Assembly (NCBI RefSeq): GCF_051401765.1
Contig: NW_027480429.1
Coordinates: 10,110,157 to 10,174,156 of the forward strand
DNA from: Calliopsis andreniformis
Lineage: Eukaryota > Arthropoda > Insecta > Hymenoptera > Andrenidae
Length of the DNA stretch: 64,000 bases
Reading direction: 5' to 3'
The position numbers and the translations under genes are program-made. The notes under the pieces are model-generated. The model did no database searches. It worked only from the letters and a program-made list of their open reading frames with translations, and was not told where the DNA came from. Below, in pieces: positions 38,561 to 53,011 of this stretch (positions within the stretch are counted from its first letter, which is position 1; every line of letters starts with the position of its first letter).

Positions 38561-41500
38561 GGCTTCACTCTAGGGCGTTGCTCCACCAGATCAAACAGTT
38601 AGGGCCTTAGAAGTCAACGCCCGAAGTATTAAACACAAAATAAATAGAACAGTTTTTCCAGTGTATAAAACGAATAACTGCTACCAGTGTGAAAGTTATG
38701 GTCATTGCTACGTTCCGCGCTACCTAGGCTTCACCCAAGGGCGTTGTTCCACCAGATGGAATAGTTAGCGCCTAAGAAGTCAACGCCAGAAGCATAAAAT
38801 ACGATATAAATGCAACAGCTTTTCCATCGTATAAGACGAATAATTGCAGCCAGTGTGAATGTAATGGTCATTTCTACGTTACAGGCAACCTAGGCTTCAC
38901 TCTAGGGCGTTGTTCCACCAGATGGAATAGTTAGGGCCTAAGAAGTCAACGCCAGAAGCATAAAATACGATATATGTCCAACAGCTTTTCCATCGTATAA
39001 GACGAATAATTGCAACCAGTGTGAAAGTTATGGTCATTTCTACGATCCGGGCAACCTAGGCTTCACCCTAGGGCGTTGTTCCACCAGATCGAATAGTTAG
39101 GGCCTAAGAAGTGAACGCCAGAAGCATCAAATACGATATAAATACAACAGTTTTTCCATCGTATAAAACGAATAATTGCAACCAGTATGAAGCTTACGGT
39201 CATTTCTACGTTCCGGGCAACCTAGGCTTCACTGTACGGCGTTCTTCCACCACATCGAATAGCTACGGCCTCAGAAGTCAACGCCTGAAGTATAAAATAC
39301 GAAATAAATAGAACAGTTTTTCCATTGTATAAAACGAATGATAGCAACCAGTGTGAAAGTTATGGTCACTTCTACGTTCCGGGCAACATAGACTTCACTC
39401 CAGGGCGTTGCTCCACCAGATCGAATAGTTAGGGCCTTAGAAGTCAACGCCCGAAGCATAAAATACAAAATAAATAAAACACTTTTTCCATCGTATAAAA
39501 CGAATAATTGCTACCAGTGTGGAAGTTATGGTCATTTCTACGTTCCAGACAACCTAAGCTTCACTCTAGGGCGTTGTTCCACAAGATCGAATAGTTAGGG
39601 CCTAAGAAGGCAACGCCAGAAGCATAAAATACAATATAAATATAACAGTTTTTCCATCGTACAAAACGAATAATAGCAACCAGTGTGAAAGTTATGGTCA
39701 TTTCTACGTTCCGGGCAGCCTAGGCTTCACTCTAGGGCGTTGCTCCACTAGATGGAATAGTTAGGGCCTTAGCAGTCAACGCCAGAAGCATAAAATACAA
39801 TAAAGATGCAACAGTTTTTCCATCGTATAACAGGAATAATTGCAACCAGTGTGAGGGTAATGGTATGTTCTACGTTCCGGGCAACCTATGCTTCACCCTA
39901 GGGCGGTGCTCTACCAGATTAAATAGTTAGGGCCTAAGAAGTCAAGGCCAGAAGCATAAAACACAATATAAATACAATAGATTTTCCATCGTATATAATG
40001 TATATCTGCAAACAGTGTGAAAGTAATGGTCATTTCGACGTTCCGGGCAACCTAGGCGACACTATAGGGCGTTGCTCAACCACACCTAATAGCTAAGGCC
40101 TTAGAATTCAACCCCAGATGAATAAAATACAATAAAGATGCCACAGCTTTTCCATCGTATAAAACGAATAATTGCAACCAGTGTGAAAGTTATGGTCGTT
40201 TCTACTTTCCGGGCAACCTAGGCTTCACCCTATGGCGTTGTTCCACCAGATCGACCAATTAGGGCCTGAGAAGTCAACGCCCGAAGCATAAAATACAAAA
40301 TAAATAAAACACCTTTTCCATCGTATAAAACGAATAATTGCTACCAGTGTGGAAGTTATGGTCATTTCTACGTTCCGGGCAACCTAGGCTTTACTCTAGG
40401 GCGGTGCTCCACTAGATCAAATAGTTAGGGCCTAAGAAGTCAACGCCAGAAGCATAAAATACAACATAAATACAACAGATTTTCTATTAGTGTATAATGT
40501 ATATTTGCAAACAGTGAGAAAGTAATGGTCATTTCTACGTACCGGGCAACCTAGGCTCCACTCTAGGGCGTTGCTCCACCAAACCGAATAGCTAGGGCCA
40601 TAGAAGTCAACGCCAGAAGCATAAAATACAGTAAAGATGCAACAGTTTTTCCATCGTATAACAGGAATAACTGCAAACAGTGTGAAAGTACTGGTCATTT
40701 CTACGTTCCGGGTAACCTAGGTTTCACTCTAGAGCGTTGCTCCACCAGATCGAATAGCTAGGGACTTAGAATTCAACGCCATAAGAATAAAATACAATAT
40801 AAATATAACAGTTTTTCCATCGTATAAAACGAATAATAGCAACCAGTGTGAAAGTTATGGTCATTTCTACGTTCCGGGCAACCTAGGCTTTACTCTAGGG
40901 CGGTGCTCCACCAGATCAATCAGTTAGGGCCTTAGAAGACAACGCCCGAAGCGTAAAATGCAAAATAAATAGAACAGTTTTTCCATTGTATAAAACGAAT
41001 AATTGCTACCAGTGTAAAAGTTATGGTCGTTTCAACGTTCCGGGCAACCTAGGCTTCACCCTAGGGCGTTGTTCCGCCAGATCGAATAGTTAGGGCCTAA
41101 GAAGTCAACGCCAGAAGCATAAAATACAATATAAATACAACAGCTTTGCCACCGTATAAAATGAATAATTGCAAACAGTGCGAAAGATATGGACATTTCT
41201 ACGTTCCGGGCTACCTAGGCTTCGCTCTATGGCGTTCTTCCACCACATCGAATAGCAACGGCCTCAGAAGTCAACGCCAGAAGCATAAAATACAATATAA
41301 ATATAACAGTTTTTCCATCGTGTAAAACGAATAATAGCAACCAGTGTGAAAGTTATGTTCATTTCTACGTTCCGGGGAACCTACGCTTCACTCTAGAGCG
41401 TTGTTCCACCAGATCAAACAGTTAGGGCCTTAGAAGTCAACGCCAGAACGATAAAACACAGAATAAATAGAACAGTTTTTCCATCGTATAAAACGAATAG

Positions 41501-43860
41501 TTGCTACGAGTGTGAAAGTTGTGGTCAATGCTACGTTCCGCGCAACCTAGGCTTCACACAAGGGCGTTGTTCCCCCAGATGGAATAGTTAGGGCCTAAGA
41601 AGTCAACGCCAGAAGCATAAAATACGACATAAATACAACAGCTTTTCCATCGTATATAATGTATATTTGCATACAGTGTGAAAGTAATGGTCATTTCCAT
41701 GTTCCGGGCAACCTAGTCTTCACTCTAGGGCGTTGTACCACCAGATCGAATAGTTAGGGCCTAAGAAGTCAACGCCAGAAGAATAAAATACAATATAAGT
41801 ACAAAAGTTTTTCCATCGTATAAAATGAATAATTGCAAACATTGTGAAAGTAATGGTCATTTCCACGTTCCGGGCAACCTAGGCGTCACTCTAGGGCGTT
41901 GCTCCACCACACCTAATAGCTAGGGCCTTAGAAGTCAACGCCAGATGAATAAAATACAATAAAGATGCCACAGCTTTTCCATCGTATAAAACGAATAATT
42001 GCAACCTGTGTGAAAGTTATGGTCATTTCTGCTTTCCGGGCAACCTAGGCTTCACCCTAGGGCGTTGTTCCACCAGATCAAACAGTTAGCGCCTAAGAAG
42101 TCAACGCCAGAAGCATAAAATACAATATAAATATAACAGGCTTTCTATCGTATAAAATGAATAATTGCAACCAGTGTGAAAGTTATGGTCATTTCTACGT
42201 TCCGGGCAATATAGGCTCCACTCTAGGGCGTTGTTCCACCAGATCAAACAGTTAGGGCCTTAGAAGTCAACGCCCGAAGCATTAAATACAAAATAAGTAG
42301 AACAGTTTTTCCTGTGTATAAAACGAATAATTGCTGCCAGTGTGAAAGTTATGGTCATTGCTACGTTCCGCACAACCTAAGTTTCACTCCAGGGTGTTGC
42401 TCCACCTGATCGAATAGTTACGGCCTAAGAAGTCAACGCCAGAAGCATAAAATACGATAAAGATGCAACAGTTTTTCCATCGTACAAAACGTATAATAGC
42501 AACCAGTGTGAAAGTTATGCTCATTTCTACGTTCCGGCAACCTATGCGTCACTCTAGGGCGTTGCTCCACCACATCTAATAGCTACGGCCTTAGAAGTTA
42601 ACCACAGATGAATAAAATACAATAAAGATGCCACAGCTTTTCCATCGTATAAAACGAATAGTTGCAACCAGTGTGAAGGTTATGGTCATTTCTACTTTCC
42701 GGGCATCGTAGGATTCACCCTAGGACGTTGATCCACCAGATCCAACAGTTAGGGCCTAAGAAGTCAACGCCAGAAGCATAAAATACAATATAAATATAAC
42801 AGTTTTACCATCGTATAAAACGAATGATAGCAACCAGTGTGAAAGTTATGGTCATTTCTACGTTCCGGGCAACATAGGCTTCACCCTTGGGCGTTGCACC
42901 AACAGATTGAATAGTTAGGCCCTTAGAAGTCAACGCCCGAAGCATAAAATACAAAATAAATGGAACAGTTTTTCCATCGTATAAAACGAATAATTGCAAC
43001 CAATGTGAAGGTGATGGTTTTTTCTACGTTCCGGGCAACCTAGGCTTCAATCTAGGGCGGAGCTCCACCAGATCAAATAGTTAGGGCCTAAGAAGTCAAC
43101 GCCAGAAGCATAAAATACAACATAAATACAACAGATTTTCCATCGTATATAATGTATATTTGCAAACAGTGTGAAAGTAATGGTCATTTCTACGTACCGG
43201 GCAACCTAGGCTCCACTCTCGGGAGTTGCTCCACCACATCTAATAGCTACGGCCTTAGAAGTCAACCACAGATGAATAAAATACAATAAAGATGCCACAG
43301 CTTTTCCATCGTATAAAACGAATAATTGCAACCAGTGTGAAAATTATGGTAATTTCTACTTTCCGGGCATCGTAGGCTTCACCCTAGGACCTTGTTCCAC
43401 CAGATAGAACAGTTAGGGACTATGAAGTCAACGCCAGAAGCATAAAATACGATTTTAAATATAACAGTTTTTCCATCGTATAAAACGAATGATAGCAACC
43501 AGTGTGAAAGTTACGGTCATTTCTACGTTCCGGGCAACCTAGGCTTCACTCTAGGGCGTTGCTCCACCAGATCGAATAGTTAGGTCCTTAGAAGTCAATG
43601 CCCGAAGCATAAAACACAGAATAAATAAAACAGTTTTTCCATCGTATAAAACGAATAATTGCAACCAGTATGAAAGTTAACGTCATTTCTACTTTCGGGG
43701 CAACATAGGCTTCACCCTTGGGCGTTGCACCAACAGATTGAATAGTTAGGCCCTTAGAAGTCAACGCCCGAAGCATAAAATACAAAATAAATAGAACAGT
43801 TTTTCCATTGTATAAAACGAATAATTGCTACCTGTGTAAAAGTTATGGTCATTTCTACGT
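38561..43860 (-). repeat. Right arm mosaic segment, 38.6-43.9 kb
   Basis: About 32 monomers of mixed types. About 39,120-39,310 matches 34,980-35,165 (25 monomers minus 6, marked by GTATGAAGCTTACGG and ACTGTACGGCG). About 42,960-43,250 recurs at about 46,280-46,570 (20 monomers) and, after that, near 48,270-48,560. Small indels are at about 40,485 (+1), 42,534 (-1) and 43,453 (+1). No gene, insertion element or non-satellite spacer is visible. Confidence 0.82.
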
Positions 43861-45320
43861 TCCGGGCAACCTAGGCTTCAACCTAGGGCGTTCTTCCACC
43901 AGATCGAATAGTTAGGGCCTAAGAAGTGAACGCTAGATGCATAAAATACAATATAAATACAATAGTATTTCCATCATATAAAACGAGTAATTGCAACCAG
44001 TATGAAAGTTATGGTCATTTCAACTTTCCGGGCAACCTAGGCTACACCCTAGGGCGTTGCTCCAGCAGATTGAATAGTTAGGGCCTTAGAAGTCAATGCC
44101 CGTAGCATAAAATGCAATAAAAATACAACAGTTTTTCCATCACATAACAGGAATAATTGCAACCAGTTTGAATGTGATGGTCATTTCTACGTTCCGGGCA
44201 ACCTCGGCTTCACTCTAGGGCGTTGCTCCACCAGATCGAATAGTTAGTGCCTTGGAAGGCAAGGCCAGAAGCATAATATACAATATAAATATAACAGTTT
44301 TTCCATCGTATAAAACGAATAATAGCAATCAGTGTGAAAATTATGGTCATTTCTACGTTCCGGGCTACCTAGGCTGCACTCTAGGACGTTGCCCCACCAG
44401 ATCGAATAGGTAGGGCCTTAGAAGTCAACGCTAGAAGCATACAATACAATATAAATACAACAGCTTTTCCATCGTATAAAATGAATAATTGCAAACAGTG
44501 TGAAAGTTGTGGACATTTATACATGCCGAGCAACCTAGTGTTCACTCTAGGGAGTTGCTCCACCAGATCGAATAGTTAGGGCATTAGAAGTCAACGCCAG
44601 AAGCATAAAATACAATAAAGATGCAACAGTTTTTCCATCGTATAACAGGAATAACTGCAACCAGTTTGATAGTGATGGTCATTTCTACGTTCCGGGCAAC
44701 CTAGGTTTCACTCTAGGGCGCAGCTCCACCAGATCGAATAGTTAGGGCCTTAGAAGTCAACGCTAGAAGCATAAAATGCAATATAAATATAACAGCTTTC
44801 CATCGTATAAAACTAATAGTTGCAACCAGTATGAAAGTTATGGTCATTTCTACGTTCCAGGCAACCTACGCTTCAACCTAGGGCGTTGTTCCACCAGATC
44901 GAATAGTTAGGGCCTAAGAAGTGAACGCCAGAAGCATAAAATACAATATAAATACAATAGCTTTTCCATCATATAAAACGAGTAATTGCAACCAGTATGA
45001 AAGTTATGGTCATTTCTACTTTCCGGTCAACCTAGGCTACACCCTAGGGCGTTGCTCCAGCAGATTGAATAGTTAGGGCCTTAGAAGTCAATGCCCGAAG
45101 CATAAAATGCAATAAAAATACAACAGTTTTTCAATCACATAACAGGAATAATTGCAACCAGTTTGAAAGTGATGGTCATTTCTACGTTCCGGACAACCTC
45201 GGCTTCACTCTAGGGCGTTGCTCCATCAGATCGAATAGTTAGTGCCTTAGAAGGCAACGCCAGAAGCAAAATATACAATATAAATATAACAGTTTTTCCA
45301 TCGTATAAAACGAATAATTG
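43861..45320 (-). repeat. 6-monomer tandem duplication with a 1-base indel
   Basis: About 43,861-44,320 matches about 44,856-45,315 at an offset of 995 = 6 x 166 minus 1. The markers are CTAGGCTACACCCTAGG (44,041 and 45,036), AAACGAGTAATTGC and CAGCAGATTGAATAG. The missing base is a lost T at CAGCTTTCC near 44,797. Confidence 0.82.
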
Positions 45321-45326
45321 CAACCT

Positions 45327-45642
45327 GTGTGAAAGTTATGGTCATTTCTACGTTCCGGGCAACCTAGGCTTCACTCTAGGGCGTTGCTCCACCAGATCGA
45401 ATAGTTAGGGCCTTAGAAGTCAACGCTAGAAGCATACAATACAATATAAATACAACAGCTTTTCCATCGTATAAAACGAATAATTGCAACCAGTGTGAAA
45501 GTTATGGTCATTTCTACGTTCCGGGCAACCTAGGCTTCACTCTAGGGCGTTGCTCCACCAGATCGAATAGTTAGGGCCTTAGAAGTCAACGCTAGAAGCA
45601 TACAATACAATATAAATACAACAGCTTTTCCATCGTATAAAA
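45327..45642 (-). repeat. Tandem duplication of one single monomer
   Basis: Bases 45,327-45,476 match 45,493-45,642 at an offset of 166. Both copies carry the otherwise uncommon CGCTAGAAGCATACAATAC (45,424 and 45,590), and I find no difference between them. In the rest of the window adjacent monomers usually differ at many positions, so this is a local single-unit duplication. Confidence 0.82.
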
Positions 45643-47035
45643 TGAATATTTGCAAACAGTGTGAAAGTAATGGTCATTTCTACGTTCCGGGCAACCTAGG
45701 CTTCACCCGAGGGCGTTGCTCCACCAGATCGAAAAGCTAGGGACTTAGAATTCAACGCCAGAAGCATAAAATGCAATAAAGATGCAACAGTTTTTCCATC
45801 GTATAACAGGAATAACTGCAACCAGTGTGAAAGTACTGGTCATTTCTACGTTCCGGGTAACCCAGCTGTCACCCTAGTGCGTTGCTCCACCATATCTAAT
45901 AGCTACGGCCATAGAAGTCAACGCCAGAAGCATAAAATACAATAAAAATGCAACCGTTTTTCCATCGTATAGCATGACTAATTGCAACCAGTGCGAAAGT
46001 AATGATCATATCGACGTTCCGGGCATGCTAGGCTCCACTCTAGGGCGTTGCTCCTCCAGATCGAATAGCTAGGGACTTAGAATTAATCGCCAGAATCATA
46101 AAATACGATAAATATACAACAGCTTTTCCATCGTATAAAACGAATAATTGCAACCAGTGTGGAAGTTATGGTCATTTCTACGTTCCGGGCAACATAGGCT
46201 TCACCCTTGGGCGTTGCACCACCAGATTGAATAGTTAGGCCCTTAGAAGTCAACGCCCGAAGCATAAAATACAAAATAAATGGAACAGATTTTCCATCGT
46301 ATGAAACGAATAATTGCAACCAGTGTGAAGGTGATGGTTTTTTCTACGTTCCGGGCAACCTAGGCTTCAATCTAGGGCGGAGCTCCACCAGATCAAATAG
46401 TTAGGGCCTAAGAAGTCAACGCCAGAAGCATAAAATACAACATAAATACAACAGATTTTCCATCGTATATAATGTATATTTGCAAACAGTGTGAAAGTAA
46501 TGGTCATTTCTACGTACCTGGCAACCTAGGCTCCACTCTCAGGTTTTGCTCCACCACATCTAATAGCTACGGCCTTAGAAGACAACCACAGATGAATAAA
46601 ATACAATAAAGATGCCACAGATTTTCCATCGCATAAAACGAATAATTGCAACCAGTGTGAAAATTATGGTCATTTCTACTTTCCGGGCATCGTAGGCTTC
46701 ACCCTAGGACGTTGTTCCACCAGATCGAACAGTTAGGGCCTAAGAAGTCAACGCCAGAAGCATAAAATACGATATAAATACAGCAGCTTTTCCACCGTAT
46801 AAAACGAATAATTGCAACCAGTGTGATATTTATGATCATTTCTACGTTCCGGGCAACCTAGACTTCACCCTAGGGCGTTGCTCCAACAGATCGAATAGTT
46901 AGGGCCTTAAAAGTCAATGCCCGAAGCATAAAATACAATATAAATACAACAGCTTTTCAATCGTATAAAACGAATAATTGCAACCAGTGTGAAAGTTATG
47001 GACATTTCTACATTCCGGCCAACCTAGGCTTCACC
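45643..47035 (-). repeat. Right arm monomers between the single-unit and 18-mer duplications
   Basis: About 8 monomers of ordinary right-arm types. Bases of about 46,280-46,760 reappear near 48,270-48,750 at an offset of 12 monomers minus 1 base, marked by GGTTTTTTCTACG and GGGCGGAGCTCC, so they share a source with part of the 18-mer block. No gene is present. Confidence 0.8.
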
Positions 47036-50023
47036 CTAGGGCGTTGCTCCACCAGATCGAACTGTTAGGGCCTTAGAAGTCAACGCCAGAAGCATAAAAT
47101 ACAATAAAGATGCAACAGTTTTTCCATCGTTTTACAGGAATAACTGCAACCAGTGTGAATGTAATGGTCATTTCTACGTTCCGGGCAATCTAGGCTTCAC
47201 TCTACGGCGTTGATCCACCAGAGGGAATAGTTAGGGCCTAAGAAGTGAACGCCAGAAGCATAAAATACAATATAAATACAACAGCTTTTCAATCGTATAA
47301 AACGAATAATTGCAACCAGTGTGAAAGTTATGGACATTTCTACATTCCGGCCAACCTAGGCTTCACCCTAGGGCGTTGCTCCACCAGATTGAATAGTTAG
47401 GGTATTAGAAGTCAACGCCAGAAACATAAAATACAATAAAGATGCAACAGTTTTTCCATCGTATAACAGGAATAACTGCAACCAGTTTGAAAGTGATGGT
47501 CATTTCTACGTTCCAGGCAACCTAGGTTTCACTCAAGGGCGCAGCTCCACCAGATCGAATAGTTAGGGCCTTAGAAGTCAACGCTAGAAGCATAAAATGC
47601 AATATAAATATAACAGTTTTTCCATCGTATAAAACGAATAGTTGCAACCAGTATGAAAGTTATGGTCAATTCTACGTTCCAGGCAACCTAGGCTTCACCC
47701 GAGGGCGTTGCTACACCAGATCGAAGAGCTAGGGACTTAGAATTCAACGCCAGAAGCATAAAATGCAATATAAATATAACAGCTTTTCCATCGTATAAAA
47801 TGAGTAGTTGCAAACATTGTGAAAGTAATGGTCATTTCTACGTTCCGGGCAACCTAGGCGTCACCCTACGGCGTTGCTCCACCACATCTAATAGCTACGG
47901 CCTTAGAAGTCAACGCCAGAGGCATAAAATACAATATAAATACAACAGCTTTTCCATCGTACAAAATGAATAATAGCAAACAGTGTGAAAGTAATGGTCA
48001 TTTCTACGTTCCGGGCAACCTAGGCTTCACTCTAGGTCGTTGCTCCACCAGATCCAATAGCTAGCGACTTAGAATTAAACGCCAGAAGCATAGAATACAA
48101 TAAAAATACAACAGTTTTTCCATCGTATAGCAGGAATAATTGCAACCAGTGTGAATGTAATGGTCATTTCAACGTTCCGGCAGCCTACGTTTCACTCCAG
48201 GGCGTCGCTCCACCAGATCGAATAGTTAGGTCCTAAGAAGTCAACGCCAGATGCATAAAATACAAAATAAATAAAACAGTTTTTCCATCGTATAAAACGA
48301 ATAATTGCAACCAGTGTGAAGGTAATGGTTTTTTCTACGTTCCGGGCAACCTAGGCTTCAATCTAGGGCGGAGCTCCACCAGATCAAATAGTTAGGGCCT
48401 AAGAAGTCAACGCCAGAAGCATAAAATACAACATAAATACAACAGATTTTCCATCGTATATAATGTATATTTGCAAACAGTGTGAAAGTAATGGTCATTT
48501 CTACGTACCGGGCAACCTAGGCTCCACACTCGGGTATTGCCCCACCACATCTAATAGCTACGGCCTTAGAAGTCAACCACAGATGAATAAAATACAATAA
48601 AGATGCCACAGCTTTTCCATCGTATAAAACGAATAATTGCAACCAGTGTGAATGTTATGGTCATTTCTACTTTCCGGGCATCGTAGGCTTCACCCTAGGA
48701 CGTTGTTCCACCAGATCGAACAGTTAGGGCCTAAGAAGTCAACGCCAGAAGCATAAAATACGATATAAATATAACAGTTTTTCCATCGTATAAAACGAAT
48801 GATAGCAGCCAGTGTGAAAGTTACGGTCATTTCTACGTTCCGGGCAACCTAGGCTTCACTCTAGGGCGTTGCTCCACCAGATCGAATAGTTAGGGCCTTA
48901 GAAGTCAATGCCCGAAGCATAAAATACAGAATATAATAAAACAGTTTTTCCATCGTATAAAACGAATAATTGCAACCAGTATGAAAGTTAACGTCATTTC
49001 TACTTTCGGGGCAACATAGGCTTCACCCTTGGGCGTTGCACCAACAGATTGAATAGTTAGGCCCTTAGAAGCCAACGCCAGAAGCATAAAATACAGCATA
49101 AATACAACAGTTTTTCCATCGTATATAATGTATATTTGCAGACAGTGTGAAAGTAATGGTCATTTCTACGTACCGGGCAATCTAGGCACCACTCTCGGGT
49201 GTTGCTCCACCAAATCGAATAGCTAGGGCCTTAGAAGTCAACGCCAGAAGCATAAAATACAATAAAGATGCAAAAGTTTTTCCATCGTATAAAACGAATA
49301 TTTGCAACCAGTGTGGAAGTTATGGTCATTTCTACGTTCCGGGCAACCTCGGCTTCACTCCAGGGCGTTGCCCGACCAGATCGAGTGGCTAGGGCCTTAG
49401 AAGTCAACGCCCGAAGCATAAAATACAAAATAAATAGAACAGCTTTCCCATTGTATAAAACGAATAATTGCAACCAGTGTGAAAGTTATGGTCATTTCTA
49501 CTTTCCGGGCATCGTAGGCTTCACCCTAGGACGTTGTTCCACCAGAACGAACAGTTAGGGCCTAATAAGTCAACACCAGAAGCATAAAGTGCAATATAAA
49601 TATAACAGTTTTTTAATCGTATAAAACGAATGATAGTAACCAGTGTGAAAGTTATGGTCATTTCTACGTTCCGGGTAACCTAGGCTTCACTCTAGGGCGT
49701 TGCTCCACCAGATCGAATAGTTAGGGCCTTAGAAGTCAACGCCCGAAGCATAAAATACAAAATAAATAAAACAGTTTTTCCATCGTATAAAACGAATAAT
49801 TGCAACCAGTATGAAAGTTAACGTAATTTCTACTTTCGGGGCAACATAGGCTTCACCCTTGGGCGTTGCACCAACAGATTGAATAGTTAGGCCCTTAGAA
49901 GTCAACGCCCGAAGCATAAAATACAAAATAAATAGAACAGTTTTTCCATCGTATAAAACGAATAATTGCAACCAGTGTGAAGGTAATGGTTTTTTCTACG
50001 TTCCGGGCAACCTAGGCTTAAAT
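47036..50023 (-). repeat. 18-monomer block, copy 1 (2,988 bp)
   Basis: Repeated directly at 50,024-53,011 with an offset of 2,988 = 18 x 166. A line-by-line reading found no difference between the copies. Even private features are shared: the lost G in CCGGCAGCC (48,177 and 51,165), the extra base in GAATATAATAAAAC (about 48,930 and 51,918) and TCGTTTTACAGG (47,128 and 50,116). The edge lies in CTAGGGCG at about phase 160 of the monomer. Confidence 0.95.
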
Positions 50024-53011
50024 CTAGGGCGTTGCTCCACCAGATCGAACTGTTAGGGCCTTAGAAGTCAACGCCAGAAGCATAAAATACAATAAAGATG
50101 CAACAGTTTTTCCATCGTTTTACAGGAATAACTGCAACCAGTGTGAATGTAATGGTCATTTCTACGTTCCGGGCAATCTAGGCTTCACTCTACGGCGTTG
50201 ATCCACCAGAGGGAATAGTTAGGGCCTAAGAAGTGAACGCCAGAAGCATAAAATACAATATAAATACAACAGCTTTTCAATCGTATAAAACGAATAATTG
50301 CAACCAGTGTGAAAGTTATGGACATTTCTACATTCCGGCCAACCTAGGCTTCACCCTAGGGCGTTGCTCCACCAGATTGAATAGTTAGGGTATTAGAAGT
50401 CAACGCCAGAAACATAAAATACAATAAAGATGCAACAGTTTTTCCATCGTATAACAGGAATAACTGCAACCAGTTTGAAAGTGATGGTCATTTCTACGTT
50501 CCAGGCAACCTAGGTTTCACTCAAGGGCGCAGCTCCACCAGATCGAATAGTTAGGGCCTTAGAAGTCAACGCTAGAAGCATAAAATGCAATATAAATATA
50601 ACAGTTTTTCCATCGTATAAAACGAATAGTTGCAACCAGTATGAAAGTTATGGTCAATTCTACGTTCCAGGCAACCTAGGCTTCACCCGAGGGCGTTGCT
50701 ACACCAGATCGAAGAGCTAGGGACTTAGAATTCAACGCCAGAAGCATAAAATGCAATATAAATATAACAGCTTTTCCATCGTATAAAATGAGTAGTTGCA
50801 AACATTGTGAAAGTAATGGTCATTTCTACGTTCCGGGCAACCTAGGCGTCACCCTACGGCGTTGCTCCACCACATCTAATAGCTACGGCCTTAGAAGTCA
50901 ACGCCAGAGGCATAAAATACAATATAAATACAACAGCTTTTCCATCGTACAAAATGAATAATAGCAAACAGTGTGAAAGTAATGGTCATTTCTACGTTCC
51001 GGGCAACCTAGGCTTCACTCTAGGTCGTTGCTCCACCAGATCCAATAGCTAGCGACTTAGAATTAAACGCCAGAAGCATAGAATACAATAAAAATACAAC
51101 AGTTTTTCCATCGTATAGCAGGAATAATTGCAACCAGTGTGAATGTAATGGTCATTTCAACGTTCCGGCAGCCTACGTTTCACTCCAGGGCGTCGCTCCA
51201 CCAGATCGAATAGTTAGGTCCTAAGAAGTCAACGCCAGATGCATAAAATACAAAATAAATAAAACAGTTTTTCCATCGTATAAAACGAATAATTGCAACC
51301 AGTGTGAAGGTAATGGTTTTTTCTACGTTCCGGGCAACCTAGGCTTCAATCTAGGGCGGAGCTCCACCAGATCAAATAGTTAGGGCCTAAGAAGTCAACG
51401 CCAGAAGCATAAAATACAACATAAATACAACAGATTTTCCATCGTATATAATGTATATTTGCAAACAGTGTGAAAGTAATGGTCATTTCTACGTACCGGG
51501 CAACCTAGGCTCCACACTCGGGTATTGCCCCACCACATCTAATAGCTACGGCCTTAGAAGTCAACCACAGATGAATAAAATACAATAAAGATGCCACAGC
51601 TTTTCCATCGTATAAAACGAATAATTGCAACCAGTGTGAATGTTATGGTCATTTCTACTTTCCGGGCATCGTAGGCTTCACCCTAGGACGTTGTTCCACC
51701 AGATCGAACAGTTAGGGCCTAAGAAGTCAACGCCAGAAGCATAAAATACGATATAAATATAACAGTTTTTCCATCGTATAAAACGAATGATAGCAGCCAG
51801 TGTGAAAGTTACGGTCATTTCTACGTTCCGGGCAACCTAGGCTTCACTCTAGGGCGTTGCTCCACCAGATCGAATAGTTAGGGCCTTAGAAGTCAATGCC
51901 CGAAGCATAAAATACAGAATATAATAAAACAGTTTTTCCATCGTATAAAACGAATAATTGCAACCAGTATGAAAGTTAACGTCATTTCTACTTTCGGGGC
52001 AACATAGGCTTCACCCTTGGGCGTTGCACCAACAGATTGAATAGTTAGGCCCTTAGAAGCCAACGCCAGAAGCATAAAATACAGCATAAATACAACAGTT
52101 TTTCCATCGTATATAATGTATATTTGCAGACAGTGTGAAAGTAATGGTCATTTCTACGTACCGGGCAATCTAGGCACCACTCTCGGGTGTTGCTCCACCA
52201 AATCGAATAGCTAGGGCCTTAGAAGTCAACGCCAGAAGCATAAAATACAATAAAGATGCAAAAGTTTTTCCATCGTATAAAACGAATATTTGCAACCAGT
52301 GTGGAAGTTATGGTCATTTCTACGTTCCGGGCAACCTCGGCTTCACTCCAGGGCGTTGCCCGACCAGATCGAGTGGCTAGGGCCTTAGAAGTCAACGCCC
52401 GAAGCATAAAATACAAAATAAATAGAACAGCTTTCCCATTGTATAAAACGAATAATTGCAACCAGTGTGAAAGTTATGGTCATTTCTACTTTCCGGGCAT
52501 CGTAGGCTTCACCCTAGGACGTTGTTCCACCAGAACGAACAGTTAGGGCCTAATAAGTCAACACCAGAAGCATAAAGTGCAATATAAATATAACAGTTTT
52601 TTAATCGTATAAAACGAATGATAGTAACCAGTGTGAAAGTTATGGTCATTTCTACGTTCCGGGTAACCTAGGCTTCACTCTAGGGCGTTGCTCCACCAGA
52701 TCGAATAGTTAGGGCCTTAGAAGTCAACGCCCGAAGCATAAAATACAAAATAAATAAAACAGTTTTTCCATCGTATAAAACGAATAATTGCAACCAGTAT
52801 GAAAGTTAACGTAATTTCTACTTTCGGGGCAACATAGGCTTCACCCTTGGGCGTTGCACCAACAGATTGAATAGTTAGGCCCTTAGAAGTCAACGCCCGA
52901 AGCATAAAATACAAAATAAATAGAACAGTTTTTCCATCGTATAAAACGAATAATTGCAACCAGTGTGAAGGTAATGGTTTTTTCTACGTTCCGGGCAACC
53001 TAGGCTTAAAT
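50024..53011 (-). repeat. 18-monomer block, copy 2 (2,988 bp)
   Basis: Directly adjoins copy 1. Identity runs on a few bases to 53,019, where GGGCGG replaces GGGCGT. Copies without visible divergence, next to blocks that differ at many sites, imply a very recent unequal exchange. An assembly duplication is the alternative. Confidence 0.95.

Noticed and set aside
49268..49558. A 96-codon open frame on the plus strand, duplicated exactly at 52,256-52,546
   Set aside because: The exact second copy comes from the 18-monomer DNA duplication, not from protein conservation; an 80-codon frame on the other strand over the same bases is equally preserved.
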